This document shows positions 17,645 to 27,441 of a stretch of DNA of 64,000 nucleotides, in pieces. The DNA lies in assembly GCA_002331385.1 (NCBI GenBank), contig DCYB01000014.1:124001-188000 (forward strand), given 5' to 3'. Source of the DNA: Comamonadaceae bacterium UBA2121. GTDB taxonomy: Bacteria; Pseudomonadota; Gammaproteobacteria; Burkholderiales; Burkholderiaceae_C. Both the position numbers and the translations under genes were made by a program. The notes below the pieces were generated by a model that was given only the letters and a program-made list of their open reading frames with translations, did not search any database and was not told the DNA's origin. Position 1 is the first letter of the stretch, and each line of letters begins with the position of its first letter.

Positions 17645-18727
17645 ATGAAAGACTTTCTCAGAAGCCAACTGAAGAAATACGCACAGCGTCTCGAAGAGCT
17701 GGACTTCCTGCTCTCGCGCGAGGACATCATGGCCGACATGAAGCAGTACCGTAGCATCTCTAAAGAGCATGCTGAGGTTACCCAGCTTGCCGGTCGCTAC
17801 AAGCGCTACCAGCAGCGCGAGGCCGACCTGGCTGGCGCGCGCGAGATGCTCGAAGACCCCGACATGGCGGAGATGGCCGAAGAGGAAATCACCGCTGCCG
17901 AGATGGAGCTGGAAGAGCTCGAAGGCGAGCTCCAGCGCCTGCTTCTGCCCAAAGACCCGGACGACGAACGCAACGCCTTCATCGAAATCCGTGCCGGCAC
18001 GGGCGGCGACGAATCGGCCCTGTTCGCTGGCGATCTGGCGCGCATGTATACGCGCTATGCCGCTACGCAAGGCTGGAAAGTCGAGATCATGTCGTCCAAC
18101 GAAAGCGAGATCGGCGGGTACAAGGAGGTCGTGCTGCGCATCGAAGGCGAAGACGTCTACGGCCAGTTGCGCTTTGAATCCGGTGGCCACCGCGTCCAGC
18201 GCGTGCCCGCCACCGAAACCCAGGGCCGCATCCACACCAGCGCCTGCACCGTGGCCGTGATGCCGGAGCCGGAGGAGCACGAAGCCATCACGCTGAATCC
18301 GGCAGACCTGCGCATCGACACCTTCCGCGCCAGCGGTGCGGGAGGGCAGCACATCAACAAGACCGACTCTGCCGTGCGCGTGGTGCACTTGCCCACCGGC
18401 ATCGTCGCGGAATGCCAGGACGGCCGCAGTCAGCACAGCAACAAGGCCAAGGCGCTCCAGGTGCTGCAGGCGCGCATTCAGGAGAAGGAACGCAGCGAGC
18501 GTGCCGCCAAGGAAGCCGCGATGCGCAAGGGCTTGATCGGCTCGGGCGACCGCTCCGATCGCATCCGCACCTACAACTTCCCGCAGGGTCGGCTCACGGA
18601 TCACCGCATCAACCTCACGCTCTACAAATTGCTGGCGATGATGGAAGGCGATCTGGACGAACTCATGAGCGCCCTGCAAGCCACGCGCGAGGCCGAATTG
18701 CTGGCCGAGCTCGAAGTCAACCAGTGA
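17645..18727 (+). CDS. prfA: Peptide chain release factor 1
   Basis: It recognises UAA and UAG stop codons and triggers peptide release. The 360 residues match RF1 length. The codon-recognition motif PAT is at residues 188-190 (the RF1 rather than RF2 tripeptide) and the universal GGQ is at 233-235, the glutamine that PrmC methylates. The prmC gene begins within 3 bp, so modifier and target are made together. A 146-bp gap separates it from hemA. Confidence 0.97.
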   Translation: MKDFLRSQLKKYAQRLEELDFLLSREDIMADMKQYRSISKEHAEVTQLAGRYKRYQQREADLAGAREMLEDPDMAEMAEEEITAAEMELEELEGELQRLLLPKDPDDERNAFIEIRAGTGGDESALFAGDLARMYTRYAATQGWKVEIMSSNESEIGGYKEVVLRIEGEDVYGQLRFESGGHRVQRVPATETQGRIHTSACTVAVMPEPEEHEAITLNPADLRIDTFRASGAGGQHINKTDSAVRVVHLPTGIVAECQDGRSQHSNKAKALQVLQARIQEKERSERAAKEAAMRKGLIGSGDRSDRIRTYNFPQGRLTDHRINLTLYKLLAMMEGDLDELMSALQATREAELLAELEVNQ

Positions 18728-18729
18728 GC

Positions 18730-19572
18730 ATGAGCCAGAAGCCCCAAGCCACGATCGCCGAACTGCTCCTGCGCGCTGCACAGAGCGGGCTGGCGCGCAT
18801 CGACGCCCAGATGCTGCTTCTGCACGTGCTCGGGCAGCCAAGGGGCGGGCGCGCATGGCTGCTCGCACATGACACCGACCCAGTGACGGCGGACACGCAG
18901 GCCCAGTTTGCCGCCTTGTGCGCGCGCCGCGTCGCGGGCGAGCCCGTCGCGTATCTCACCGGTGTCAAGGAGTTCTGGGGACTGCCATTGCGCGTCGATG
19001 CCCGCGTGCTCGATCCGCGCCCGGATACGGAAACGCTGGTGTCGTGGGCGCTTGAGGTCATGGCCGATGTGCCCAATCCGGTCATCGCCGATCTTGGCAC
19101 CGGCAGCGGCGCCATCGCCCTGGCCCTCCAATCCGAGCGCCCGGATGCCCGGGTGCTGGCCGTGGACGCCAGCGCGGATGCCATCGCCGTGGCACGGGCC
19201 AATGCCGCTGCACTTCAGTTGCCCGTCGAGTTCGCGCAGTCAAATTGGCTGGAGGGCGTGGCGCAAGGCCCGTTCGACTTGATCGTGAGCAACCCGCCCT
19301 ACATCCCCGCTGCCGATCCGCATCTGGCCGCACTCACGCACGAGCCGCTTTGCGCACTCGCCAGCGGCGCGGACGGACTGGACGACATCCGGCGCATCAT
19401 CACGCAAGCGCAGCACCGGTTGAAGCCCGGCGGCTGGCTGCTGCTGGAGCACGGCTACGACCAATCCGAAGCCGTGCAAACGCTGTTGCGCGCAGCGCAA
19501 TGGCACGCAGTGCAGTGCCAGAATGATCTGGCCGGATTGGCACGCTGCACGGGCGCGCAGCGACCCGACTGA
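18730..19572 (+). CDS. prmC: Release factor glutamine methyltransferase
   Basis: It N5-methylates the GGQ glutamine of release factors using S-adenosylmethionine. The 280-residue protein has SAM motif I DLGTGSG at residues 121-127 and the amide-methylase motif NPPY at 188-191. An ATG at 18730 is chosen; a GTG at 18724 that would overlap the prfA stop is possible. Its position directly after prfA is the classic arrangement. Confidence 0.95.
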   Translation: MSQKPQATIAELLLRAAQSGLARIDAQMLLLHVLGQPRGGRAWLLAHDTDPVTADTQAQFAALCARRVAGEPVAYLTGVKEFWGLPLRVDARVLDPRPDTETLVSWALEVMADVPNPVIADLGTGSGAIALALQSERPDARVLAVDASADAIAVARANAAALQLPVEFAQSNWLEGVAQGPFDLIVSNPPYIPAADPHLAALTHEPLCALASGADGLDDIRRIITQAQHRLKPGGWLLLEHGYDQSEAVQTLLRAAQWHAVQCQNDLAGLARCTGAQRPD

Positions 19573-19700
19573 CTTGCGCCATAGCAGTCGATGAGCCAAG
19601 GTTATGCAAGTCATTTCCAGCAATGGAATAATCCCCCCATTGCGCCTTCCACGATCTGCCGTTGACCAACGGCCCCGGCGCCCCACCACAGGAGTTACAC

Positions 19701-20027
19701 ATGAGCGACGTACAACAACGCATCGACCAATTGGTCAAGGGCAATGACATCCTGCTCTTCATGAAGGGCAACGCCAGCTTCCCGATGTGCGGCTTTTCGG
19801 GCCGTGCAGTGCAGATCCTGAAAGCCTGCGGCGTGGACCCAAAGGCCATCACCACCGTCAATGTGCTTGACGATCAGGAAATTCGCCAGGGCATCAAGGA
19901 CTACAGCCATTGGCCCACCATTCCCCAGTTGTATGTGAAGGGCGAATTCATCGGCGGATCGGACATCATGATGGAGATGTACGAATCCGGTGAACTGCAC
20001 CAGTTGCTCAACCCCGCTGCCGCCTGA
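19701..20027 (+). CDS. grxD: Monothiol glutaredoxin, Grx4 type
   Basis: A 108-residue CGFS glutaredoxin that carries and transfers [2Fe-2S] clusters, often with BolA. The CGFS motif is at residues 30-33, and the GSH-binding segments WPTIPQLYVKGEFIGGSDI and the preceding VLDD match the Grx4 family. AGGAG lies about 6 nt before the ATG at 19701, which settles the start against a longer frame. An intrinsic terminator follows. Confidence 0.95.
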   Translation: MSDVQQRIDQLVKGNDILLFMKGNASFPMCGFSGRAVQILKACGVDPKAITTVNVLDDQEIRQGIKDYSHWPTIPQLYVKGEFIGGSDIMMEMYESGELHQLLNPAAA

Positions 20028-20051
20028 TCGAGCCGCCAAACTTCATCTGCG

Positions 20052-20088
20052 AAAAGCCGCCCCAAGACGCGTTTCGGGCGGCTTTTTT
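20052..20088 (+). terminator. Intrinsic terminator after grxD
   Basis: The stem AAAAGCCGCCC (20052-20062) pairs with GGGCGGCTTTT (20076 onward), and six T follow the GC arm. It closes the hemA-prfA-prmC-grxD cluster. Confidence 0.85.
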
Positions 20089-20244
20089 GTGGCGCGCCCG
20101 TAGGCCCTGCCCTTCTGCGCCAGCGCTCCCATGGCGGTGGATTTCCCCGCGGAATGCCCTTGCATTTTGCGCCCCGCTACACTGGTGACATAACAACTCC
20201 ATTCGCGGCGGCCCCTGGGTGTCGGGTCGCCAGCCTCCTTGCGC

Positions 20245-21594
20245 ATGCCGTTCCCGGAAAGCCTATTCGTCATTGCCTTATTGATCGTGCTGAGCGCGTT
20301 TTTCTCGCTCGCAGAATTGTCCCTTGCCGCATCGCGCCGCCTGCGTCTGCGGCAGATGGCAGTCGATGGAGACATGCGGGCAGACCGCGTGCTGCGACTT
20401 CAGGAGGCGCCCGGTGACTATTTCACCGTCGTGCAAGTGGGGCAGAACGCTGTTGCCATTCTGGGCGGCATCGTCGGTGAAGGCGCGCTGACGCCAGCAC
20501 TTAGTGCACTGTTTTCGCTTTGGAGCGTCACCGCCGATCGCGCGCAGACGTGGGGCTTTTTCGCCTCGTTCTTCATCATCATGTCGCTGTTCATCCTGCT
20601 GTCCGACCTGCTGCCCAAGCGGCTGGGCATGGCAGAGCCGGAGCGCTGGGCCGTGCGCGTGCTCGCGCCCATGCAATGGTGGATGCGCCTGCTCAAGCCC
20701 ATCGTCTGGTTGTATGCGAAATCGACCGATCTGATGTTCAAGTTTCTCGGCCTGCCATCGATCCGTGATGAACGCATCACCTCCGAGGACATCCTCGCGC
20801 TGACCGAAGCAGGCACACTCGCTGGCGTGCTCGCGGCGAGCGAGCAGCAAGTCATCGCCAACGTGTTCGAGCTGGATTCGCGCACGGTGTCGTCCGCCAT
20901 GACACAACGCGAGCGCATCGCCTTCTTCCTGCGCGACGACCCGGACGAGGTCATTCGCGCGCGCATCGCCGAAGAGCCGTTCTCCACCTACCCCGTTTGC
21001 GATGGCGACATCGACCACGTGGTTGGCTACGTGGACGCCAAGGACCTGTTCCAGCGCGTGCTGAACAACCAGACCTTGTCGCTCAGCGACGAGAATCTGG
21101 TGCACAAGGTGCTCATCGTGCCCGACCGGCTGACGCTGGCCGAAGTGCTCGATCAGTTCCGCCAGGTGCATGAAGACTTCGCCGTGATCGTGAACGAATA
21201 CAGCCTGGTTGTCGGCGTCGTCACCCTGAACGACGTGATGAGCACGGTGATGGGCGACCTCGTGGGGCCGGACGACGAGGAGCAGATCGTGCGCCGCGAC
21301 GAAAACTCGTGGCTCATCGATGGCGTCACGCCGATCGAGGACGTGCTGCGCGCCCTGCAACTCAACGAGTTGCCGCACGACGACGAGTACGAGACCCTTG
21401 CCGGCTTCATGATGGTCATGCTGCGCCGCGTGCCGCGCCGCACCGACAGTGTGAACTTTGGCGGCTACAAGTTCGAAGTGCTCGACGTCGACAGCTACCG
21501 CATCGACCAGGTGATGGTGTCGCGCCTCACGGACTCTCCCGGCGCCCAAGCCGCCGCCGCCGCCGCCGAAGCCGTCAAGGGCCAGAACATCTGA
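20245..21594 (+). CDS. CNNM/HlyC-family membrane protein with CBS domains
   Basis: A 449-residue inner-membrane protein. Its parts in order are a DUF21/CNNM transmembrane domain (about residues 1-195, opening FVIALLIVLSAFFSLAELSLAASRR), a pair of CBS domains (about 210-340) and a C-terminal CorC/HlyC domain (about 355-440). Homologues (YtfL, YfjD, CorC-like) are linked to Mg/Co export or polyamine tolerance; the older name hemolysin is misleading. The ATG at 20245 is preferred to an in-frame TTG six bases earlier. An Ala-rich tail of eight residues ends the protein. Confidence 0.9.
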   Translation: MPFPESLFVIALLIVLSAFFSLAELSLAASRRLRLRQMAVDGDMRADRVLRLQEAPGDYFTVVQVGQNAVAILGGIVGEGALTPALSALFSLWSVTADRAQTWGFFASFFIIMSLFILLSDLLPKRLGMAEPERWAVRVLAPMQWWMRLLKPIVWLYAKSTDLMFKFLGLPSIRDERITSEDILALTEAGTLAGVLAASEQQVIANVFELDSRTVSSAMTQRERIAFFLRDDPDEVIRARIAEEPFSTYPVCDGDIDHVVGYVDAKDLFQRVLNNQTLSLSDENLVHKVLIVPDRLTLAEVLDQFRQVHEDFAVIVNEYSLVVGVVTLNDVMSTVMGDLVGPDDEEQIVRRDENSWLIDGVTPIEDVLRALQLNELPHDDEYETLAGFMMVMLRRVPRRTDSVNFGGYKFEVLDVDSYRIDQVMVSRLTDSPGAQAAAAAAEAVKGQNI

Positions 21595-21662
21595 TCGCCC
21601 ATGCCGCGAATGCGCGCTGCCGGGAGCCGCGCAGCGGGCGCTGAATCTACGCCGCCAAAAAC

Positions 21663-21695
21663 AAAAAGCTGGCAAACGTCAGTTCACCAGCTTTT
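21663..21695. terminator. Bidirectional terminator
   Basis: AAAAAGCTGG (21663-21672) and CCAGCTTTT (21687-21695) form a stem with A/T runs on both sides. It lies between the convergent CNNM and lytic transglycosylase genes. Confidence 0.75.
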
Positions 21696-21727
21696 CTTGA
21701 TCGAGGAAATTGAGCCCGTACGTCCGC

Positions 21728-22435
21728 TCAGGCCGACGTCACCTTTTCGTCAAACACAAAATTGCGCTGCGCAGCAAAGACGGCATTGGGATAAGGTGCC
21801 TTGCCCCGGCTGCCGTTGTAGCGCCCGAGCGCCATATACACATCGCCCTTTTCGCGGTCCAGATAGTGGCGCAGGATGACGCAGCCAAAGCGCAAGTTGG
21901 TCTGCATGTGAAACAGCTTGCCCGCGTCACCGTCGCCGATCACGCGCGTCCAGAACGGCATCACCTGCATGTAGCCACGCGCACCCACGGGCGAGACGGC
22001 GAACTTGCGGAATGCGCTCTCCACCTGGATCAGCCCCATCACCAATGACGTGTCGAGGCCAGCTCGCTTGGATTCATACCAGACGGTCTGAAGAAAGTCG
22101 CGGCGCACCTCCCATTCGGGCTTGCGCTTGCGCAGCTTGTCGCTCATCGTACCCAGCCAGCGCAGGTACATGATGCGCGCTTCGGTGCTGGAGAACAGCG
22201 GCTCCGGTGGTGCCTGATTGGACACCGCCGACGTGAGCGCCGTGCGCACCGAATCCATGAGCGGCTCTTCCAGTTGGCCACCCGCATGTGCCACGCCGGG
22301 CACACCCAGCCACGCGGCGCAAGCGCCAGGGACGGACAGCATCAGCGAGCGGCGCGCAATGCCAGTGGCGCGCGGCATCGTGCCTTCCTGCTGCAGCAGA
22401 GCTCCCTCCTGCGTGACCTTCTTATCCAGACTCAT
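21728..22435 (-). CDS. Lytic transglycosylase (SLT fold)
   Basis: A 235-residue exported murein lytic enzyme that would cleave the glycan MurNAc-GlcNAc bond to a 1,6-anhydro product. A signal region (RRSLMLSVPGACAAWLG ... GVAHA, about residues 28-51) follows an unusually long charged N-terminus. The paired Arg hints at Tat export but lacks the full motif. The SLT domain shows GLIQVESAFRKFAVS with the catalytic Glu, GARGYMQVMPFW and MALGRYNGS. Its start overlaps the proS stop by 4 bp (ATGA), so it is coupled to proS. Confidence 0.88.
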   Translation of the reverse strand: MSLDKKVTQEGALLQQEGTMPRATGIARRSLMLSVPGACAAWLGVPGVAHAGGQLEEPLMDSVRTALTSAVSNQAPPEPLFSSTEARIMYLRWLGTMSDKLRKRKPEWEVRRDFLQTVWYESKRAGLDTSLVMGLIQVESAFRKFAVSPVGARGYMQVMPFWTRVIGDGDAGKLFHMQTNLRFGCVILRHYLDREKGDVYMALGRYNGSRGKAPYPNAVFAAQRNFVFDEKVTSA

Positions 22436-24177
22436 ACCGTCAAACGTTCTTTCACATGCTTGAACACGTCGTCCACAGCCACCTTGGTGGCGGCCGTGTC
22501 GCGACGGTGTTGATACTCCAGCAGCCCTTCCTTCAGGCCGCGATCCGAAATCACCACGCGGTGGGGCACGCCGATCAGCTCCCAGTCCGCGAACATGGCA
22601 CCGGGGCGCTCGCCCCGGTCATCCAGCAATACATCAACGCCCGAGGCAGTGAATTCGGCATACAGCTTTTCAGCCGCCACCTTCACTTCTTCACTGCGAT
22701 CCATGCCGATCGGGCAGATCACCACGGTGAACGGCGCAATCGCGTCGGGCCAGATGATGCCGCGCTCGTCATGGTTCTGCTCAATCGCAGCAGCCGGCAG
22801 ACGCGACACGCCAATGCCGTAGCAGCCCATCTCGAAGAATGCGGGCTTGCCATCTTCGGCAAGGAAGGTGGCATTCATCGCCTTGCTGTACTTGGTGCCG
22901 AGGTAGAACACGTGCCCCACTTCGATACCGCGCTCGATCGCCAGTTCCCCCAGACCATCCGGCGACTTGTCACCCGCGACCACGTTGCGCAGGTCCGCCA
23001 CCAGATCGGGCTCGGGCAGATCACGCCCCCAGTTCACACCGGTGATGTGATGGTCGACCTGATTGGCGCCGCAAATCCAGTCGGCCATCAGCGCCACGTC
23101 GCGGTCCACCACGATCTTCACCGGCTGCTTCACATCCAGCGGCCCCAGATAGCCGGGCTTGCAGCCAAAGTGCGCTTCGATCTCCGCCAGCGTCGCGAAG
23201 CGGAAGCCCTTGTCCAGTCCGGGAACCTTGCTGACCTTGATTTCGTTCATGTCATGGTCGCCGCGCACCAGCAGCAGCCAAACCTGACTTCCGATGATCT
23301 CTTCTTGATCATTGACCTCATCTGTCGCCAAAACCAAAGACTTGACAGTTGTTGACAGATTCACGCCCAAGAATTCAGCAACTTCGCCACAGGTGGCTTT
23401 GCCGGGTGTCGGCGTGAGCGTGCGCTCCTGCGTCGCCGCAGGGCGTGGGCCAGTAGGCGCGAGCGCTTCGGCCTTTTCCATATTCGCGGCGTATTCGCTG
23501 CTGGGGCAATAGACGATGGCGTCTTCGCCCGTCGCGGCGATCACCTGGAATTCTTCGCTCAAGTCACCGCCGATGGCGCCTGAATCTGCCGCCACAGCGC
23601 GGTAACGCAGGCCGAAACGGTCAAAAATACGGCGATACGCAGCCGCCATCACCTGATAGCTGGCCTTGGCGCCGACCTGATCGCGGTCGAAGCTGTAGGC
23701 GTCCTTCATGATGAATTCGCGCCCACGCATCAGGCCAAAACGAGGGCGGCGCTCGTCTCGGAACTTGGTTTGAATCTGATAAAGATTCTTGGGCAACTGT
23801 TTGTAGCTGCGCAGTTCCTGACGGGCGATGTCCGTCACCACCTCTTCGCTGGTCGGCTGGATGACGAAATCCCGATCGTGGCGATCCTTGATGCGCAACA
23901 ACTCCGGTCCCATTTTTTCGAAACGACCTGTTTCTTGCCACAACTCGGCTGGCTGCACCACAGGCATGGTGCATTCCACTGCGCCAGCGCGGTTCATTTC
24001 CTCGCGCACGATGGCTTCGACCTTGCGGATCACGCGCAGGCCCATGGGCATGTAGTTGTAAATACCGGCACCAAGTTTCTTGATGAGTCCGGCGCGCGTC
24101 ATTAGTTTATGACTAACAACTTCCGCATCTGCAGGAGCCTCTTTCAGAGTGGAAATAAAGAATTGGGAAGCTTTCAT
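22432..24177 (-). CDS. proS: Prolyl-tRNA synthetase
   Basis: A 581-residue class II synthetase of the bacterial type, which carries an editing (INS) domain between motifs 2 and 3. Motif 2 appears around TKFRDERRPRFGLMRGREF, the INS domain spans about residues 225-395, and motif 3 (GCYGIGVSRLPAAAIEQ) and the anticodon-binding domain follow. The start ATG is at 24175-24177. It is divergent from rppH over 90 bp. The gene for tRNA-Pro(CGG) lies 5 kb away in this window. Confidence 0.96.
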   Translation of the reverse strand: MKASQFFISTLKEAPADAEVVSHKLMTRAGLIKKLGAGIYNYMPMGLRVIRKVEAIVREEMNRAGAVECTMPVVQPAELWQETGRFEKMGPELLRIKDRHDRDFVIQPTSEEVVTDIARQELRSYKQLPKNLYQIQTKFRDERRPRFGLMRGREFIMKDAYSFDRDQVGAKASYQVMAAAYRRIFDRFGLRYRAVAADSGAIGGDLSEEFQVIAATGEDAIVYCPSSEYAANMEKAEALAPTGPRPAATQERTLTPTPGKATCGEVAEFLGVNLSTTVKSLVLATDEVNDQEEIIGSQVWLLLVRGDHDMNEIKVSKVPGLDKGFRFATLAEIEAHFGCKPGYLGPLDVKQPVKIVVDRDVALMADWICGANQVDHHITGVNWGRDLPEPDLVADLRNVVAGDKSPDGLGELAIERGIEVGHVFYLGTKYSKAMNATFLAEDGKPAFFEMGCYGIGVSRLPAAAIEQNHDERGIIWPDAIAPFTVVICPIGMDRSEEVKVAAEKLYAEFTASGVDVLLDDRGERPGAMFADWELIGVPHRVVISDRGLKEGLLEYQHRRDTAATKVAVDDVFKHVKERLTV

Positions 24178-24267
24178 CTATCGCTCTCATGCCACTGCGG
24201 TTCGCCCGCTTGCCGCGCGCGGGGTACCGTGCATAATGGTCACAATTTTTAAATTTGGGGTTAGATT

Positions 24268-24993
24268 ATGCTCGACCGGGACGGATTTCGCCCGAACGTC
24301 GGCATCATCCTGCTCAACCAGAGAAACCAGGTATTCTGGGGAAAAAGGATACGAACGCATAGCTGGCAGTTCCCTCAAGGCGGCATCGATCGCGGCGAAT
24401 CTCCTGAACAGGCCATGTTCAGGGAACTTCATGAAGAAGTGGGACTGCTGCCCGAGCAGGTTCGTATCATCGCCCGCACGCGGGACTGGTTGCGCTACGA
24501 GGTGCCAGACCGGTATATCCGCCGCGACGCGCGCGGACATTACAAGGGCCAGAAACAGATTTGGTACCTGCTGCAATTCGTGGGGCAGGATTGGGATCTG
24601 AACCTGCGCGCCACCAACCATCCGGAGTTCGACGCGTGGCGTTGGAACGACTACTGGGTTCCGCTCGACGTGGTCGTCGAATTCAAACGCGGCGTCTATG
24701 AAATGGCGCTGACCGAACTGGCGCGCTTCCTGCCTCGCCATGAGCAGCGCAATCGCTATCTGCGCAGTGGCATGCGTGCGCGCGAAGGTGGCACTGCCCC
24801 GGAGCTGATGCAGCCGACCGCAACGCGCTTTAACTCCATGATGCTCAAACCCGGCATGGAGCTGCCGCCAGGCGCCAGCTTCGACCCCAATCCACAAGGG
24901 CGCAAGCCTGCGCAGATGCAAGCCGAAGACAGCGGGAAAAACGCAGCCGCACCGAGTGTGCTGCCCGCGAAAGAAGGAACGCACGGCGACTGA
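24268..24993 (+). CDS. rppH: RNA pyrophosphohydrolase
   Basis: A Nudix hydrolase that removes pyrophosphate from the 5' end of mRNA and so starts RNase E-dependent decay. The full Nudix box GX5EX7REUXEEXGU occupies residues 38-60. The N-terminus MLDRDGFRPNVGIIL and the YRRDARGHYKGQKQIWYLL region are RppH-specific. The conserved enzyme ends near residue 165; the remaining ~75 residues form an Ala/Pro/Gly-rich, probably disordered tail not found in E. coli RppH (176 aa). Confidence 0.93.
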   Translation: MLDRDGFRPNVGIILLNQRNQVFWGKRIRTHSWQFPQGGIDRGESPEQAMFRELHEEVGLLPEQVRIIARTRDWLRYEVPDRYIRRDARGHYKGQKQIWYLLQFVGQDWDLNLRATNHPEFDAWRWNDYWVPLDVVVEFKRGVYEMALTELARFLPRHEQRNRYLRSGMRAREGGTAPELMQPTATRFNSMMLKPGMELPPGASFDPNPQGRKPAQMQAEDSGKNAAAPSVLPAKEGTHGD

Positions 24994-25100
24994 GCGCCGC
25001 CGCCAGCCGCTCCATCTGTTGCATCGCGCGCCCGCAGCCGCAGCATGCACCGTCCCGTGCCCGGAAACGCCAGTTCTCCGGGCATTTCCTTTTCTGGGCA

Positions 25101-26240
25101 TCAGTGGTGTGCCAGCACCAGATTGTCCCGGTGCACCATCTCTGGCTCGGCGGTGTAGCCGAGCAAGTGTTCAAATTCGGTCGAAGGCTTCTTGCACAAA
25201 AGCCGCGCCTCAGCACTTGCGTAGTTCGCCAGGCCGCGCGCGATCTCGACACCCTGCTCGTCGCGGATGCCGATCACGTCACCGCGCACGAAGTCGCCCT
25301 CCACGGCGATCATGCCGATCGGCAGCAGACTCTTGCCGCTGCCCTTGAGCTTGGCCACCGCGCCCGCATCCACCGTCACGGAGCCGCGCATCTGCAAATG
25401 ATCGGCCATCCATTGCTTGCGCGCCTGGGTTTTCTGCGTCTGCGCCACCAGCAGCGTGCCAATCGATTCTCCCTGCGACAGCCGGATCAACACGTCCTTT
25501 TCGCGGCCCCAGGCGATCACCGTGGAGGCACCGGAACCTGCTGCGCGCTTGGCCGCCAGAATCTTGGTGATCATGCCGCCCTTGCCAATGCTGGAGCCTG
25601 CACCACCCGCCATGATTTCCAGTGCCGGATCGCCAGCGTCCGCGACGTCGACGAACTTCGCGGAGGCATCGCGGCGCGGATCGGCGGTGTAAAGGCCCTT
25701 CTGATCCGTCAGGATCACCAGCGCATCGGCTTCGACGAGATTGGCCACCAACGCGCCCAGCGTGTCGTTGTCGCCAAACTTGATTTCGTCCGTGACCACG
25801 GTGTCGTTCTCATTGATGACCGGCACCACGCCCAGACGCAAGAGCGTGAGCAGCGTGATGCGCGCGTTCAGGTAGCGCTCGCGATCTGCCAGGTCGGCGT
25901 GCGTGAGCAGCACCTGCGCGCTGCGCATGCCCTGCTCGCGCAGCTTGGTTTCGTACATTTGCGCCAGCCCCATCTGTCCGACGGCGGCGGCGGCCTGCAA
26001 TTCGTGAATTTCACCTGGCCGGCTCACCCAGCCCAGGCGCTTCATTCCTTCGGCGATGGCGCCACTGGACACCATGATGACCTCGCGACGCACTCCCCCA
26101 TCGCCATGCACCAGCGCGGCGAGCTGGCGACTCCATTCGCCGATAGCGACTTCGTCCAGCCCCTTGCCCTCGTTCGTCACAAGGCTGGAGCCGACCTTCA
26201 CCACGATGCGGCGCGCATCGCTCAAGATATTGGAGACCAT
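25101..26240 (-). CDS. proB: Glutamate 5-kinase
   Basis: It phosphorylates glutamate in the first step of proline synthesis. The 379 residues comprise an amino-acid kinase domain (RIVVKVGSSLVTNEGKG at the start, then NENDTVVTDEIKFGDND and the GTGGM-like GSSIGKGGM loop) and a C-terminal PUA domain (about residues 285-370). The ATG at 26238-26240 is preferred to a 40-codon upstream extension. obgE ends 79 bp upstream on the same strand, the rplU-rpmA-obgE-proB order common in this group. Confidence 0.95.
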   Translation of the reverse strand: MVSNILSDARRIVVKVGSSLVTNEGKGLDEVAIGEWSRQLAALVHGDGGVRREVIMVSSGAIAEGMKRLGWVSRPGEIHELQAAAAVGQMGLAQMYETKLREQGMRSAQVLLTHADLADRERYLNARITLLTLLRLGVVPVINENDTVVTDEIKFGDNDTLGALVANLVEADALVILTDQKGLYTADPRRDASAKFVDVADAGDPALEIMAGGAGSSIGKGGMITKILAAKRAAGSGASTVIAWGREKDVLIRLSQGESIGTLLVAQTQKTQARKQWMADHLQMRGSVTVDAGAVAKLKGSGKSLLPIGMIAVEGDFVRGDVIGIRDEQGVEIARGLANYASAEARLLCKKPSTEFEHLLGYTAEPEMVHRDNLVLAHH

Positions 26241-26319
26241 TTTCAGTGTGTGTAAGGCGAATGGATGCCGGGTGTTCGCAGCAATGGCTGCCGCGAAACC
26301 CATCATTATGGAGCCGACT

Positions 26320-27441
26320 TCAGGCCTTGTCGTCCGCACCGCGCGCAAAGCGCGGGTCATCGCTCAGATCGAGATCATCTGCCGGCAAAAATCGCGGGTC
26401 GATGTCTTCCTCGGTCTTGTTCTGCGCCACCTGCTCTGCGTGAACGTGCTGGTAGATCGACTTGATCAACGGCTCGCACCCTTCGCGTGTGAGCGCAGAA
26501 ATCTCAAACACCGGGCCCTTCCACTTGAAGCGCTTGACGAAATCCTTCACCAGCTTGGCGCGGTCTTCCTGGGGCACCATATCGAGCTTGTTGAGCACCA
26601 GCCAGCGCGGCTTGCTGTACAGCTCGGGATCGTATTTGCGCAGTTCTTCCACGATGGCCTTGGCCTGCTCCACCGGATCAACGTTTTCGTCAAACGGCGA
26701 CACATCCACGATGTGCAGCAGCAAGCGCGTGCGCTGCAGGTGGCGCAGGAACTGGTGACCCAGGCCCGCACCGTCCGACGCGCCTTCGATCAGCCCCGGA
26801 ATGTCGGCAATCACAAAGCTCTGTTCCGGCCCCACGCGCACGACACCCAGATTGGGGTGCAGGGTGGTAAACGGATAGTCTGCAATCTTGGGGCGGGCGT
26901 TGGACACTGCCGCGATGAACGTGGACTTGCCCGCGTTCGGCATGCCCAGCAAGCCCACGTCGGCAAGCACCTTGAGCTCCAGCTTCAGGTTGCGCCGCTC
27001 ACCGGCAAAGCCGGGCGTCTTCTGGCGCGGCGCGCGGTTGATCGCGCTCTTGAAACGCAGGTTGCCAAAGCCGCCGTCACCGCCCTTGGCGATGGTGAGC
27101 ACCTCACCCGGCGTGAGCAGCTCGAACAGCACCTCGCCCGTTTCCGCATCGGTGATGATCGTGCCCACCGGCATGCGCAGTGTGATGTCGTTGCCAGCGG
27201 CTCCAAACATGTCCGAGCCCTTGCCGTGCTCGCCACGCTTGGCTTCGTGGCGGCGCGAAAAGCGGTAATCCACGAGCGTATTCAGATTCGGATCGGCCAC
27301 CGCAAACACGTGGCCGCCACGTCCGCCGTCCCCCCCATCAGGACCGCCAAATTCCTTGTACTTCTCGTGGCGGAACGACACGCAGCCATTGCCCCCGTCA
27401 CCAGCGGCAATGTCAATATAGGCTTCGTCGACGAACTTCAT
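26320..27441 (-). CDS. obgE: Obg GTPase (CgtA)
   Basis: An essential ribosome-associated GTPase involved in 50S maturation and the stringent response. The 373 residues have the Gly-rich Obg fold (residues 1-158, GDGGNGCVSFRHEKY and GGPDGGDGGRGG), then a G domain with P-loop PNAGKST, switch II DIPGLIEGAS and the NKLD motif. The acidic C-terminal tail is short (EEDIDPRFLPADDLDLSDDP). It follows rpmA past a terminator-like hairpin. Confidence 0.96.
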   Translation of the reverse strand: MKFVDEAYIDIAAGDGGNGCVSFRHEKYKEFGGPDGGDGGRGGHVFAVADPNLNTLVDYRFSRRHEAKRGEHGKGSDMFGAAGNDITLRMPVGTIITDAETGEVLFELLTPGEVLTIAKGGDGGFGNLRFKSAINRAPRQKTPGFAGERRNLKLELKVLADVGLLGMPNAGKSTFIAAVSNARPKIADYPFTTLHPNLGVVRVGPEQSFVIADIPGLIEGASDGAGLGHQFLRHLQRTRLLLHIVDVSPFDENVDPVEQAKAIVEELRKYDPELYSKPRWLVLNKLDMVPQEDRAKLVKDFVKRFKWKGPVFEISALTREGCEPLIKSIYQHVHAEQVAQNKTEEDIDPRFLPADDLDLSDDPRFARGADDKA

